NCBI RefSeq assembly: GCF_037963865.1
Contig: NZ_CP150170.1
Coordinates: 4,092,001-4,156,000 of the forward strand
Origin: Paenibacillus sp. FSL R10-2734
GTDB lineage: Bacteria > Bacillota > Bacilli > Paenibacillales > Paenibacillaceae
Direction of reading: 5' to 3'
Length of the DNA: 64,000 nt
Position numbers and translations under genes: made by a program. The notes beneath the pieces were generated by a model that was not told the DNA's origin, did not search any database, and saw only the letters and a list, made by a program, of their open reading frames with translations. Each line of letters opens with the position of its first letter. The first letter of the stretch is position 1. Below are positions 28,724 to 37,908 of the stretch, piece after piece.

Positions 28724-28771
28724 GAAATCTGGCAGCGCCGCACATCGACGCTGTCAGACTTCGGATTTCTT
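28724..28771 (-). promoter_or_regulatory. Intercistronic hairpin after the second binding-protein gene
   Basis: TGGCAGCG (28730-28737) pairs with CGCTGTCA (28749-28756), extended by AGAAATC/GATTTCT at the outside across an interior bulge. No U-run follows. It has the same position relative to a binding-protein gene as the hairpin at 5753. Confidence 0.45.
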
Positions 28772-30403
28772 TTACTTGGATATTTGAGCGTTCATCATAT
28801 CCACGATCGATTGATAATCACCGATATCCGAAAGCTCCATCTTAAATGCATCCCATTCGGAGAGATCTCTTTCGCCGAGCAGGAATTTATATATATTTTC
28901 GTCCAAATACGTTTGTACCGCGGTCATAATTTGCGCTTTCTTCGCCTCGTCCTCTTTGCTCAGACGAATGACCGGTGCTTGTTCATACGGAGCAATTGCC
29001 GTTTCCGAACTTGTGAATTTCCCCATTCCCTCTTGAGGACGCATCTCCTCGAACTGACCCTTGGCGAAAAATTGTACTTTTTTGTATTTGATATAGTCCG
29101 TCGAATAGTTCTGAGGCGCGTACACGAAGCCTTGACGCGTCCATGGATTTCCGAGACCGAAATCCGAGTTTTCTTTCCAATCTCCGTTTTTGTTGATGAA
29201 TTCCTTTTTGCCGTCGATCACTTCAAAAGTTTTGCCTTCTACGCCCCAATGCATCAAATCGATCATCTCAGGCGAATACTGATAATCGAGCAATTTGATG
29301 ATAAGCTCAGGATTTTTCGTGTTTTTGGAAATCATGATGCCGTAGTTCGGATAGATAGTTTTACCCAAGAGGGCCGGCCCCAACACCCACTGATCACCGT
29401 ACTTTTCGTTTTTCGGATTGACCGCTGCGCCCCAAGAGACGCCTTGGTCCTTAACGGAATATTGCTCCCACCAACCTCCCCACGCCAACGGAAGCATGAA
29501 GGACTTGCCTGTCGTTACTTTCGCCTTCAATTGGTCTTGCGACTGGCTCAGGAACTCGGGATCAAGCAGCTTCTCGTCGTACAGTTTGCGAATATATATT
29601 AAACCTTCTTTGAAAGACTCCTCAGACGGACCGAATACGTATTTCTCTCCGTTCCAGTAAATATCGCTTTTCGTATGGTTCGAAAGTGCTAACGCGTCTG
29701 TGAATTTTGGCCATTCCTGCGAATTGACCGGATAGGAATCCGGATACAGCGCTTTCAACTTAACGGCCGCATCATAAAATTCGTCCCAGTTTTCCGGAAC
29801 TTTGATATTATGTTTTTGGAAAACGTCGAACCGGTATAATGCTGGGTAAGCAGAACCCGCTAAACCCGTATCGTTCTGGAATCCATCCCCGAAGAAGAAC
29901 ATTTTTCCTTCAGGCGTATACATACTCTTGTCCGCGAACTTGGTAGACTCTAAATAAGCTTTATAGTTTGGAGCGTATTCGTCCAAGTATGGCGCAATGT
30001 CTAAGAGGGACCCTTGGTTGCCGAATTGGAACATGACCTCGGCGTCCTTCACGCCCGACATAATGTCCGGAGTATCGCCACTGGCCAGCGTCAGCTTCAC
30101 TTTCTCTGGATAATCGTCGCTATTCACGTAGTTCCATTTAATATCGAGCTTTTTGCCGATATACACTTCCATCTTTTCTTTCCAGAGCTTATAGAGCTCG
30201 GTATCCTTCGGATCATCCCCGAAGCTGGACATGTAAGCGTTAATCTTGATCGTTTCCTCGGCCGATTCGGTTGCCTTGGATGTCTCACCGGAATTGCTGC
30301 TGTTTACTTGCTCTGACGGCTTGTTGTTGTCCTTGCTACAACCAGCGAACACAAGAGTAGCAACGAACAGAAGACTAAGCACTAGAACCATTTTTTTATT
30401 CAA
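28772..30403 (-). CDS. Extracellular sugar-binding lipoprotein, second CUT1 system
   Basis: This 543-residue binding protein starts at TTG with GGAGGGG seven bases upstream. The signal peptide ends in a lipobox (VFAGCSKD) and is followed by a Ser/Glu/Lys-rich linker and a type-1 solute-binding fold (NLGNPWT, DQWVLGPALLG and similar). It is the third gene of the operon after its two permeases, the opposite order to the first system. The ligand is unknown but probably contains Gal or GalNAc, judging from the following GH101-like, GH109-like and GH35 genes. Confidence 0.92.
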   Translation of the reverse strand: MNKKMVLVLSLLFVATLVFAGCSKDNNKPSEQVNSSNSGETSKATESAEETIKINAYMSSFGDDPKDTELYKLWKEKMEVYIGKKLDIKWNYVNSDDYPEKVKLTLASGDTPDIMSGVKDAEVMFQFGNQGSLLDIAPYLDEYAPNYKAYLESTKFADKSMYTPEGKMFFFGDGFQNDTGLAGSAYPALYRFDVFQKHNIKVPENWDEFYDAAVKLKALYPDSYPVNSQEWPKFTDALALSNHTKSDIYWNGEKYVFGPSEESFKEGLIYIRKLYDEKLLDPEFLSQSQDQLKAKVTTGKSFMLPLAWGGWWEQYSVKDQGVSWGAAVNPKNEKYGDQWVLGPALLGKTIYPNYGIMISKNTKNPELIIKLLDYQYSPEMIDLMHWGVEGKTFEVIDGKKEFINKNGDWKENSDFGLGNPWTRQGFVYAPQNYSTDYIKYKKVQFFAKGQFEEMRPQEGMGKFTSSETAIAPYEQAPVIRLSKEDEAKKAQIMTAVQTYLDENIYKFLLGERDLSEWDAFKMELSDIGDYQSIVDMMNAQISK

Positions 30404-30463
30404 AGCGCAACCCCTCCATGAATAGTATTTGTTAATCTATGTTTAATTTAAGATCAACCGATG

Positions 30464-31351
30464 TTAACCTTTCACCGAACCGATCATCATACCAGACACA
30501 AAATGTCTCTGCAAAAGTGGGTAGATGAACAAAATTGGTAAAATTGTGACCATGATAGCTGCCATCCTAATGTTTTTGGGATTCAAATTGTACGTGTCGA
30601 TGAATCTCTGCAGCCCGCCAACATCTGTATAATCATTCAATTCGATTGTCATCCTACGCAAGAGCAACTGGATGGGATGGCTACTTTCGTTATTGAGGAA
30701 AATCATCGGTTCAAACCACATGTTCCAGAACATGACAGCGCCGAATAACGCAAATGTCGCCAGAAGCGGCTTGGATAACGGCACGTATATGCGAAACAGA
30801 ATGCTGAAATCATTTGCACCGTCCAGGTAAGCCGATTCCCGCAGTTCCTTCGGGACATCTTGGAAGAACGTACGGAAAATGATGATATTGAATGCGGTCA
30901 TCGAGACCGGCAACACGACCGCCCAAATCGTATTGAACAAATGCAAATCCCTTATGAGAAGGAAGTGCGGAATAAGACCGCCTTGAAATACCATCATAAT
31001 GACTACGAAAATGGCCAAAGGTTTACGGAATACGAAATCGCCGATCGCTAACGGATAAGAGAACAAGGAGGTCAACAGTAGTTGTAGAGAAGTTCCGACG
31101 ACCAAAAAAACAAGCGTGTTCTTATAAGCATTCAAAATATTTTTATCCTGAAAAATGTATTGGTAACTGTGAAAGTCGAACCCTTGCGGGAAAAATGTAA
31201 TCTTGCCTTGACCAACCAAACTAGGATCGCTGATCGAAACGGCAAATGTATTTAACAGCGGATAAAGCATAACAATACATAGTACGATCATAATCGTGTA
31301 ATTAATAATATCGAAAACTTTGGACCCCAGCCCTTCATTATATACCTTCAA
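30464..31351 (-). CDS. Carbohydrate ABC transporter permease, LplC/YtcP type, second system
   Basis: This 295-residue permease has a TTG start after AAGGAG. Six hydrophobic segments, the EAA-type loop (ESAYLDGANDFSILFRIYVPL) at about residues 190-210 and the terminal GMMIGSVKG match the CUT1 LplC class. It is 15 bases from the upstream permease and 60 from the binding-protein gene, in one operon. No ATPase gene is near. Confidence 0.92.
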   Translation of the reverse strand: MKVYNEGLGSKVFDIINYTIMIVLCIVMLYPLLNTFAVSISDPSLVGQGKITFFPQGFDFHSYQYIFQDKNILNAYKNTLVFLVVGTSLQLLLTSLFSYPLAIGDFVFRKPLAIFVVIMMVFQGGLIPHFLLIRDLHLFNTIWAVVLPVSMTAFNIIIFRTFFQDVPKELRESAYLDGANDFSILFRIYVPLSKPLLATFALFGAVMFWNMWFEPMIFLNNESSHPIQLLLRRMTIELNDYTDVGGLQRFIDTYNLNPKNIRMAAIMVTILPILFIYPLLQRHFVSGMMIGSVKG

Positions 31352-31366
31352 CTTTTTATCAACTCC

Positions 31367-32311
31367 TTACCACAAGCTGTTGCCGGATACTTTCTTGGAA
31401 AAGTAATTAGCAAATATAATCAAAATGAAGCTGATCACGGAAAGCATCAAACCGACCGCAGCGCCATATTCAAATTGTCCACCTTGCACACCTACCCGAT
31501 AGACATAAGTTTCGATAACGTCTGCCGTTTCATAAATTTTCGGATTGTACATTAGAAGCACCTTTTGATAATCCGTGCTTAGAATAGTCCCGAGTTTCAA
31601 GATGAGCATCACCGCTGTCGCCGGTATGATTGCTGGCCAAATAATGTATCTCAGCCTCTGCCAACGATTCGCGCCGTCTATGACCGCTGCTTCGTGTTGC
31701 GCCGGATCGACGCCGGTCAACGCTGCCAAATAGATGATGGCTCCGTAGCCCAATTCCTGCCATATACCCGCACTGATGTAAATCGGCCGAAAAGCTTCTG
31801 ATATATACAGCAACGTCCTTGGTTCTGCCCCAAACCAAGACATTATTTTGTTGATGATACCCTCTAGCGATGTGAATTCATGAATAAAACCGACGACGAT
31901 TACCGCGGATAAAAAATGCGGGAAATAAGTAATCGTTTGAACAGCCCGCTTAAAAAATTTGTTACGAAGTTCATTCAATAATAAAGCGAATAGGATTGGA
32001 GCCGGAAAACCGAAAATCAAGGAATAAAAAGCAAGCAATAGCGAGTTTTTAGTAATCCTCCAACTCATCGGACTATCAAAAAATGCCCTAAAATGGTCGA
32101 AGCCTACCCACGGACTTCTTAAGAAGCCCAATGATGCGTCATAGCTTTTGAACGCGATTGTAATTCCATACATGGGTAAATACTTAAAAACTAGAATAAC
32201 CAGAAATCCAGGCAGCACCATTAGGATCAAGTATCGCTGCTTCCAACATTTTCGCAGAAAGCTTTCTTTTTTTCTGAGTTTCAGATTGTGCGCAAGTTGT
32301 TGATTCTGCAA
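31367..32311 (-). CDS. Carbohydrate ABC transporter permease, LplB type, second system
   Basis: This 314-residue permease has a TTG start after GGAGGGG. A basic N-terminus (LKLRKKESFLRKCWKQR) leads into the first membrane segment and the KYLPMYGITIAFKSYD motif. The EAA-type loop EAAVIDGANRWQRLRYIIWP lies at about 210-230, and the end is KVSGNSLW. It is the first gene of the second transport operon; a perfect cre site lies 41 bases upstream. Confidence 0.92.
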   Translation of the reverse strand: MQNQQLAHNLKLRKKESFLRKCWKQRYLILMVLPGFLVILVFKYLPMYGITIAFKSYDASLGFLRSPWVGFDHFRAFFDSPMSWRITKNSLLLAFYSLIFGFPAPILFALLLNELRNKFFKRAVQTITYFPHFLSAVIVVGFIHEFTSLEGIINKIMSWFGAEPRTLLYISEAFRPIYISAGIWQELGYGAIIYLAALTGVDPAQHEAAVIDGANRWQRLRYIIWPAIIPATAVMLILKLGTILSTDYQKVLLMYNPKIYETADVIETYVYRVGVQGGQFEYGAAVGLMLSVISFILIIFANYFSKKVSGNSLW

Positions 32312-32351
32312 ATATCACCCCTCCTGTACACATATACATAATGCCAATAGA

Positions 32352-32366
32352 ATGTAAGCGATTTCT
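32352..32366 (+). promoter_or_regulatory. CcpA-binding cre site before the second ABC operon
   Basis: ATGTAAGCGATTTCT matches WTGNAANCGNWNNCW at every position. It lies 41-55 bases upstream of the first permease (which runs on the minus strand), so CcpA repression of the operon is expected. Confidence 0.68.
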
Positions 32367-32454
32367 AAATAAAAATAATCGTCTCACCAAGCCCACATCG
32401 TTCTTGGTGACCTCAGCATACGGGAGAGGATGGTTTTTAAGCAATTATCAACTA

Positions 32455-32482
32455 TTCATATCGTTTGAATAATTTCATATCG
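32455..32482. promoter_or_regulatory. Direct repeat, candidate binding site for the second AraC regulator
   Basis: TTCATATCG occurs at 32455-32463 and again at 32474-32482, 19 bases apart (about two helical turns), between the divergent permease and regulator genes. AraC-family proteins usually bind such direct repeats. The assignment is inferred from position and spacing only. Confidence 0.4.
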
Positions 32483-32641
32483 ATCGAAAATCGATTACAT
32501 GTGAACGAACGAAAATCGCGCCTGCATACGAAATGTGGATAGGTCATTTATTAATGAGCTGTTCAATATTTCAACTAAGCATGACAGCCAAGAAATATCC
32601 CACTATAATGATGGAAACACTATCCAGGAACAACCAGCATT

Positions 32642-32656
32642 ATGCAAGCGGTTACA
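32642..32656 (+). promoter_or_regulatory. CcpA-binding cre site before the second AraC regulator
   Basis: ATGCAAGCGGTTACA matches WTGNAANCGNWNNCW at every position. It overlaps an upstream in-frame ATG at 32642, which supports the TTG at 32720 as the real start of the regulator. Confidence 0.68.
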
Positions 32657-32719
32657 ACTCAAAGAATTGAAAACTATAGAACAATCTATCGTACAACAAG
32701 AAAAAGGGGGGCTCCAAAC

Positions 32720-34891
32720 TTGAACAGTTTATTCCGATCTGTTTCCTCTCGATATCACAGAAGCAGCGTTCTGTATAAGCTGCTCATCGTCAACATGATT
32801 TTTATATTTCTGCTCACCGGTCTGCTCGGGTTCAACTACTCGTATTTGAAAACAAATGTCAAGGAACAAGTCCTGCGGACGAATGAAGGTTTTCTGAAGC
32901 AATTGTCCGGGGAGCTGTCTGGAGAATGGTTGGAGATTCGCAATGTGATTTACAATTTCAGCGTTAGCCCGGATACGAAACTCCTGTCCAACAATCCCAA
33001 AAATTCCCGTTCTTATTATCCCACGTTAATGGCTTACAAAAACAAAATAACACAATCCAATCTGCTGCTTCCGTTCCGGGCGCAGATCTCCACTTACTTC
33101 CCGAATCAGGACTTGGTCATCAGCGGTGACGGAACCCGCAGTTTGAGCGTGTTCTATAAGAATCTGGATGTTAAAAACGGCGGTGAAATCTGCCGTTGCC
33201 TGCTGCAAAACAAATTGGAGCGTTTGTATAATTTCCGCAATACGATCGTATTCTCGTACCGGCTATTCCCGGAAGGTTACATCTTCGTGCAAATCGCCAA
33301 GGCCGAGCTGTTGGCTTATCTGAACAATCAGACTATGTTGCTTGATAACGTCATCCTGATAAGCGATAGGGAAAATCAACTTTTTGTAAGTACAGCGACA
33401 CTTGATCCAGCAGTCGCCGAGCAACGGCTTCCAGAGTTAAAAGGTTCGGTCATCATCGAAGGAAATAAATATACTCCTATCTCTCAAACAGACCCATTGT
33501 TCACTTACACCGTTTTGTTCTCGGAAAGCCAGATGCAGGAAAAGCTTAAAAAGACCAACGGATATACCATCGTCTTGTTTGCCCTTTTCTTCGCCATTAA
33601 TTTGGGATTTCTGTTAATCAACTGGTCCATGTTCAAGCCGCTTAGGCTCATGGCGAGAACATTCAATCAATGGACGACGGGGCCTGCTACGAAAAATGAA
33701 TTTGCGATTCTTTCGGATACGTTCAAGGAACTTAATTCCGCCACAGTCTCCATGAAACAGGAGATCACGGAGCAAGCCGACATCTTGGAGCATAACGCGC
33801 TGCTTCGGCTGTCCACGGACGAGAATTATACGATGAAGCCCAACATAAACCGGATGCTGTCCGTAAAGTATAATTCCTATGCCATACTCACGGTCATCGA
33901 AGAGAGCAGCCAAGGCCAATCCGTTACCTTGTATGCTCCGTTGCTGGAAGCCGCATTAAGCCAAATCGGACCGTACATTCGACTACATGCCCATAGTGAT
34001 AAATCTATATTTATCGCAAGCTGCTCCGACACGAAAGCGCTGGAAGCTCTTGTTTCCCGCGTTTTTGAGAGCTGTCCCGATCCAGAAGACAACGGGCTTG
34101 TCTTCTGTGGTGTCAGCTCCGTTCATACGCGGCTAGAAGACATCGGCAAAGCTCTTCGTGAATCGACTGACGCGATTGACAAGCATGTCCCCAACCTAAC
34201 CCATTTGAAGAGCGTCATTCTCTATCAAGATCGGAACAGCGATCAAGCGGCTGTCATCCACTTGTCCATCGATAAGGAGCAAGAACTTGTCAACTATACC
34301 CTCAAAGGAAATACGGAATCGCTTCAGCATTTTTTCGACAAAACGATCCAGAAGACTTTTAAGAATTTAACATTTGAACAGTTCCGGAACATGCTTCGTT
34401 ATTTCCACGACCTGCTGCTTGTCATCATAAACAGGAAGAAGATCAGCGTTGAAGAGGTATGGGCCGTTCCGCCGGCATTTTCGCATACGTATCATCTCCA
34501 GTATTTATTCCAGCAAATCCAAGAGGGATATTTACTCGTGGCCAAGCGATCCGCCCTGCCGATTACGCCTCTTCTGGAGCAGATCAAGCAATATATTGAT
34601 AATCATTATGCCAATCCGGATTTATCGTTAACACTGATTGCCGAACATTTGTCGATCACGCACGTGTATTTATCGACATACTTCAAGAAGCACTCCGGCT
34701 ACAACCTGAATTACTACATGCACCATGTTCGCATCCAAGCTGCAATCCACCTTATCCAATCTCATCCGAATATGACCATGAAGGATATCGCGGAACAAGT
34801 TGGTTACTCGAATGCCGGAACGTTCATCCGGCATTTCAAGCAAATCTCCGGGACGACGCCTACGCAGCATGTTAGGTTACAGCAGGAATAG
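32720..34891 (+). CDS. Membrane-bound AraC-family transcriptional regulator, second system
   Basis: The protein has 723 residues from TTG 32720, eight bases after AAAAAGGGGGG; an ATG at 32642 is in frame but lies on a cre site with no ribosome binding site. Membrane segments are at about residues 17-38 and 283-305, with an extracellular sensor between them. A C-terminal AraC double helix-turn-helix lies at about 620-720 (LSLTLIAEHLSITHVYLSTYF; MKDIAEQVGYSNAGTFIRHF). It is divergent from the second CUT1 operon and presumably activates it when the sugar or binding protein is sensed outside. It has the same design as the regulator at 7693 but little sequence identity. Confidence 0.92.
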   Translation: MNSLFRSVSSRYHRSSVLYKLLIVNMIFIFLLTGLLGFNYSYLKTNVKEQVLRTNEGFLKQLSGELSGEWLEIRNVIYNFSVSPDTKLLSNNPKNSRSYYPTLMAYKNKITQSNLLLPFRAQISTYFPNQDLVISGDGTRSLSVFYKNLDVKNGGEICRCLLQNKLERLYNFRNTIVFSYRLFPEGYIFVQIAKAELLAYLNNQTMLLDNVILISDRENQLFVSTATLDPAVAEQRLPELKGSVIIEGNKYTPISQTDPLFTYTVLFSESQMQEKLKKTNGYTIVLFALFFAINLGFLLINWSMFKPLRLMARTFNQWTTGPATKNEFAILSDTFKELNSATVSMKQEITEQADILEHNALLRLSTDENYTMKPNINRMLSVKYNSYAILTVIEESSQGQSVTLYAPLLEAALSQIGPYIRLHAHSDKSIFIASCSDTKALEALVSRVFESCPDPEDNGLVFCGVSSVHTRLEDIGKALRESTDAIDKHVPNLTHLKSVILYQDRNSDQAAVIHLSIDKEQELVNYTLKGNTESLQHFFDKTIQKTFKNLTFEQFRNMLRYFHDLLLVIINRKKISVEEVWAVPPAFSHTYHLQYLFQQIQEGYLLVAKRSALPITPLLEQIKQYIDNHYANPDLSLTLIAEHLSITHVYLSTYFKKHSGYNLNYYMHHVRIQAAIHLIQSHPNMTMKDIAEQVGYSNAGTFIRHFKQISGTTPTQHVRLQQE

Positions 34892-34910
34892 AAGCAAATA
34901 GGACACGATA

Positions 34911-34955
34911 AAAGTAAGGAGGCCTTCGCTTTGAAGGACCTCCCTACTGTTTTGC
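34911..34955. terminator. Bidirectional terminator between AraC regulator and phosphoesterase
   Basis: AGTAAGGAGG-CCTTC and GAAGG-ACCTCCCTACT form a long, slightly bulged stem around GCTTT. T-runs follow on both strands (TGTTTTG on plus; CTTTTATC on minus). It ends two convergent transcripts. Confidence 0.7.
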
Positions 34956-34973
34956 TCCGGCGATACCGGATCT

Positions 34974-36047
34974 TTATGCTTCAAATGTTATGATCCTGTC
35001 TACTCCCGCTCCGAACCGGGTAAGGCGCAATTCACCCTTCGAGTAATCGATGCTGATGAGATCGAACGCCGTCTCGGTCGCTGTACCGACCGTCCTTTCT
35101 GGGCTTTCGTCATAATTTTTGTAGCTGACCGCATTAAGAGTAGATATCATCGGAATTCCGTCATGGTACAGCACCTGGTCGATATGGACGTGTCCGAACA
35201 GGCACGCGACGACGTGTTTGTGGTTTGTTTTAATGATTTTCCAAATCTTCTCGCCGTTCTCAACCTCACCGTCGACGTACCCTTTAACCCCGCGTTGAAT
35301 AATAGGCAAATGTGAGAAAATAACAACTTTCCAGTTTTCTCTTTCCGGTTTGCCAGTAAAATCGAACACCTTATGTTCGAACCAATCGACCTGCCTGTCA
35401 GAGAAGGCGTATTCCCATTGCCCGTTTTGCTGCAGCATCCCGTCCGCTTTTATTTTGTAGAGGATATCGATGCTGTTCAACATTGTGATTCTCGTCTTTT
35501 GGTCTGGGATATCATAGTAGTAATAAAGTCCGCTTTCGTTCCCTTTGTCGAAGGAAACCGTTCCGTTCAGACATTGGTAAATATCCGCATAGGCCTCGAT
35601 CGGGAAGATCACATGATTAGCCCCTTTTAATTTCCAGTGAAAATCATGAACCGAATTATCGTCATGGTTTCCCCTAGTCGGAAAGGCGGGACATTCCGGC
35701 ATCCTAATCGCTTCCATGAACTCCAACTGGGCAAATACAACATGATCCTTTGGCCCATTCTCAACGATGTCACCCCCGACGACAATACAGTCCGATGAGA
35801 GCGCTTTGGCCGCGTGCTTGACCGCAGCCGCAGCCCGAAGCTGATTCCCTCCCGGCTTATGATGGGGGTCGGTGTAGAACACGATGTCTACGGTCTCTTT
35901 CGCCTGCGCTTGTTTCGCTCTATCGATCGCCTGGCTTAAAGGCGCGTGATAATACTCCGGCAAATCATGATATTGATCACCCGTCAACAATGAGTCTGTT
36001 CTGTTCTCAGACGTATCCCGCCCCATATATTCGTTTATCTCCTTCAT
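34974..36047 (-). CDS. Metallophosphoesterase, tandem copy 1
   Basis: This 357-residue calcineurin-fold protein has metal motifs YTDPHH, VVGGDIVENG, TRGNHDDN, FSHLPI and FGHVHIDQ in order. Its neighbour at 36053-37060 has the same motifs and much shared sequence, so the pair arose by tandem duplication. The first ATG has no ribosome binding site; AAGGAG lies inside and could serve a second ATG seven codons later. There is no signal peptide. It is the last gene of a five-gene minus-strand unit. The substrate is unknown. Confidence 0.87.
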   Translation of the reverse strand: MKEINEYMGRDTSENRTDSLLTGDQYHDLPEYYHAPLSQAIDRAKQAQAKETVDIVFYTDPHHKPGGNQLRAAAAVKHAAKALSSDCIVVGGDIVENGPKDHVVFAQLEFMEAIRMPECPAFPTRGNHDDNSVHDFHWKLKGANHVIFPIEAYADIYQCLNGTVSFDKGNESGLYYYYDIPDQKTRITMLNSIDILYKIKADGMLQQNGQWEYAFSDRQVDWFEHKVFDFTGKPERENWKVVIFSHLPIIQRGVKGYVDGEVENGEKIWKIIKTNHKHVVACLFGHVHIDQVLYHDGIPMISTLNAVSYKNYDESPERTVGTATETAFDLISIDYSKGELRLTRFGAGVDRIITFEA

Positions 36048-36052
36048 TGTTT

Positions 36053-37060
36053 TTAGATGCTTACGATTCTATCTTCGCCTGCTCCGAACCGCGTTGCAGT
36101 CAGTTCGCCTTTCATGAAATTGATGCTGACGATGTCAAATACCGTTTCGGTGAGGGTTCCTTTTATTTTCTCTGGGCAATCGTCGAAGTCCTTATAGGAA
36201 ACCGCATTCAGCGTAGAGATCATCGGAATGTCGTCCCTCATCTGTACCTGGTCATAGTGTACGTGACCGAAAAAGCAAGCCACGACATGGCGACGGTTCT
36301 CGCGAATGATTCTCCACATCATTTCGCCGCCCGCTACTTCATGATCGGCTCCGGTCATGCCGCTTTGAAGAATAGGGACGTGAGAGAAGATCACGACCTT
36401 CCACTCATCCGCGTTCGGTTTGCGGGTGAAATCGAATACTTTGCGCCGAACCCAATCCAACTGTCTTTCGGAGAAGGAGTATTCCCATTGACCGTTCTGC
36501 CGAAGCAACCCATGATCCGCTGTAACGTAAGGGATATCGATGCAATTCAGGATGACGATCCTCGTATTCTTGTCCGGGATGTCATAGTAGTAATAGAGTC
36601 CGCATTCGTTTCCTTTATCGAATGCAACCGTGCCTTCCAATGGTTTAAGCCAATTCTCGTAAGATTCGATCGGGAAGATGACGTGCTCTACGCTTCCGGT
36701 TTTTCGATGAAAGTCGTGTATGGAATTATCATCATGGTTGCCTTTTACCGGGAACACGGGACAGTCTGGTACCCGAAGCGCGTTAAGAATTTCTCTTTGT
36801 GATTGCTCGACCTCCTCTTTCGGGCCGTTCTCGCTGAAATCTCCGCCACACACGATCGCATCCAATGGAATCGATTTCGCCAACCGCCGGATGGCCGCAG
36901 CCGCATGAAGCTGATTACCTCCCGGCATATGATGCGGATCCGTATAGAAGAGCACCCGAACGATCCCAGCTCCTTGATCTTTCATTGCCTTATTGGCGAC
37001 TGCCGAAAGCTCGGAACGGAAATACTCAGGGATATCCCTGTCCTGTTCAAAACGGTTCAC
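36053..37060 (-). CDS. Metallophosphoesterase, tandem copy 2
   Basis: This 335-residue paralogue of the downstream gene has YTDPHH, VCGGDFSENG, VKGNHDDN, FSHVPI and FGHVHYDQ as metal-binding blocks. It starts with GTG, which overlaps the stop codon of the upstream gene (GTGA), so the two are translationally coupled. The two copies share the same architecture but differ at many positions, so they may have diverged in substrate. Confidence 0.87.
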   Translation of the reverse strand: MNRFEQDRDIPEYFRSELSAVANKAMKDQGAGIVRVLFYTDPHHMPGGNQLHAAAAIRRLAKSIPLDAIVCGGDFSENGPKEEVEQSQREILNALRVPDCPVFPVKGNHDDNSIHDFHRKTGSVEHVIFPIESYENWLKPLEGTVAFDKGNECGLYYYYDIPDKNTRIVILNCIDIPYVTADHGLLRQNGQWEYSFSERQLDWVRRKVFDFTRKPNADEWKVVIFSHVPILQSGMTGADHEVAGGEMMWRIIRENRRHVVACFFGHVHYDQVQMRDDIPMISTLNAVSYKDFDDCPEKIKGTLTETVFDIVSINFMKGELTATRFGAGEDRIVSI

Positions 37061-37887
37061 TCGACGGCCTCCTTGAACAAGCCTACGGGAACTTGGCCTG
37101 ACCAGGTGTCCGGTACCTCTAAACCGAGCGCTTTAACGACGACAGCAGCAGTATCTTCTATGCGAATCAGCTCCGACTCGGTAGGGTTGGATACGTTCGG
37201 GCCTGCGCAGCCCCAGAAAATCGTCACGTCCTTCGGATGATCACTGCCGTGGTTCTGCGGATCCTCGCCGCCCCCGCCATGATCCGCAAGAAATATAATC
37301 AGACTTTCCTCCAACAAGCCCTTATTCCGAAGAAGATCGAGAATGTTGCCCACCAATTCGTCTGTCTCTTCTATGACCTCCAAGTATAGCGGTGACCCGT
37401 AACCGAAGTTATGTCCCGCACCGTCGATTCCGTCGAATTGGATGAACATGATCTTGAAGTCCGAATGCTTGTCGGCAAAGTCGGCTACTTCTCGGACTAG
37501 ATGCTTATCGGCATGGACGTTTGCGATATACGTCGCAACCCCCTCTTCGATAATTCCGTCATTGATCGGCTTCCATGCGCTGAACGAGGCGATTACGGCC
37601 GATGGATCGGCCGCCTTGACGAGTCTCATGAAAGAAGGATAAGGCGAATCGGCCGGATACTTGCTTTTCTCGGCTCTTTCGTTCGTCAGGCCGTGCAGTT
37701 TCGGCTTCACCCCGTGGAACATAGATCCCCAACACTCTCCGCTAATGGTCGGAATCACCGTTTGGGCAGAGTACGTAATAAATCCGCCGTCCAATGCTTG
37801 ATCGATATTCGGAGTACTCGCTTGATCGATCATATTCCCGGCGCCATCCAAGCCGATAACAATTACTCTTTTCGTTAATTCCTTCAC
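37057..37887 (-). CDS. Alkaline-phosphatase-superfamily phosphodiesterase (type I, NPP-like)
   Basis: The protein has 276 residues from GTG 37887, nine bases after AAAGGAG; an ATG three codons earlier sits on top of that site. Superfamily metal ligands are visible: VIGLDGAG (Asp), the nucleophile Thr region VIPTISGECWG, FDGIDGAGHN (Asp/His) and FLADHGGGGED (Asp-His). No signal peptide is present. It is probably a cytoplasmic phosphodiesterase or phosphatase; with two metallophosphoesterases coupled downstream, the operon seems dedicated to a phosphorylated compound. Confidence 0.85.
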   Translation of the reverse strand: MKELTKRVIVIGLDGAGNMIDQASTPNIDQALDGGFITYSAQTVIPTISGECWGSMFHGVKPKLHGLTNERAEKSKYPADSPYPSFMRLVKAADPSAVIASFSAWKPINDGIIEEGVATYIANVHADKHLVREVADFADKHSDFKIMFIQFDGIDGAGHNFGYGSPLYLEVIEETDELVGNILDLLRNKGLLEESLIIFLADHGGGGEDPQNHGSDHPKDVTIFWGCAGPNVSNPTESELIRIEDTAAVVVKALGLEVPDTWSGQVPVGLFKEAVE

Positions 37888-37908
37888 TTTGATCATCTCC
37901 TTTATTAG

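Noticed and set aside
28685..29602. 305-residue plus-strand frame
   Set aside because: Antisense shadow of the binding lipoprotein gene and the gap after it.
32642..32719. ATG at 32642 as start of the second AraC regulator
   Set aside because: It overlaps a perfect cre site and has no ribosome binding site; TTG 32720 has one.
35990..36802. 270-residue plus-strand frame
   Set aside because: Antisense shadow of the metallophosphoesterase pair; the metal motifs are all on the minus strand.
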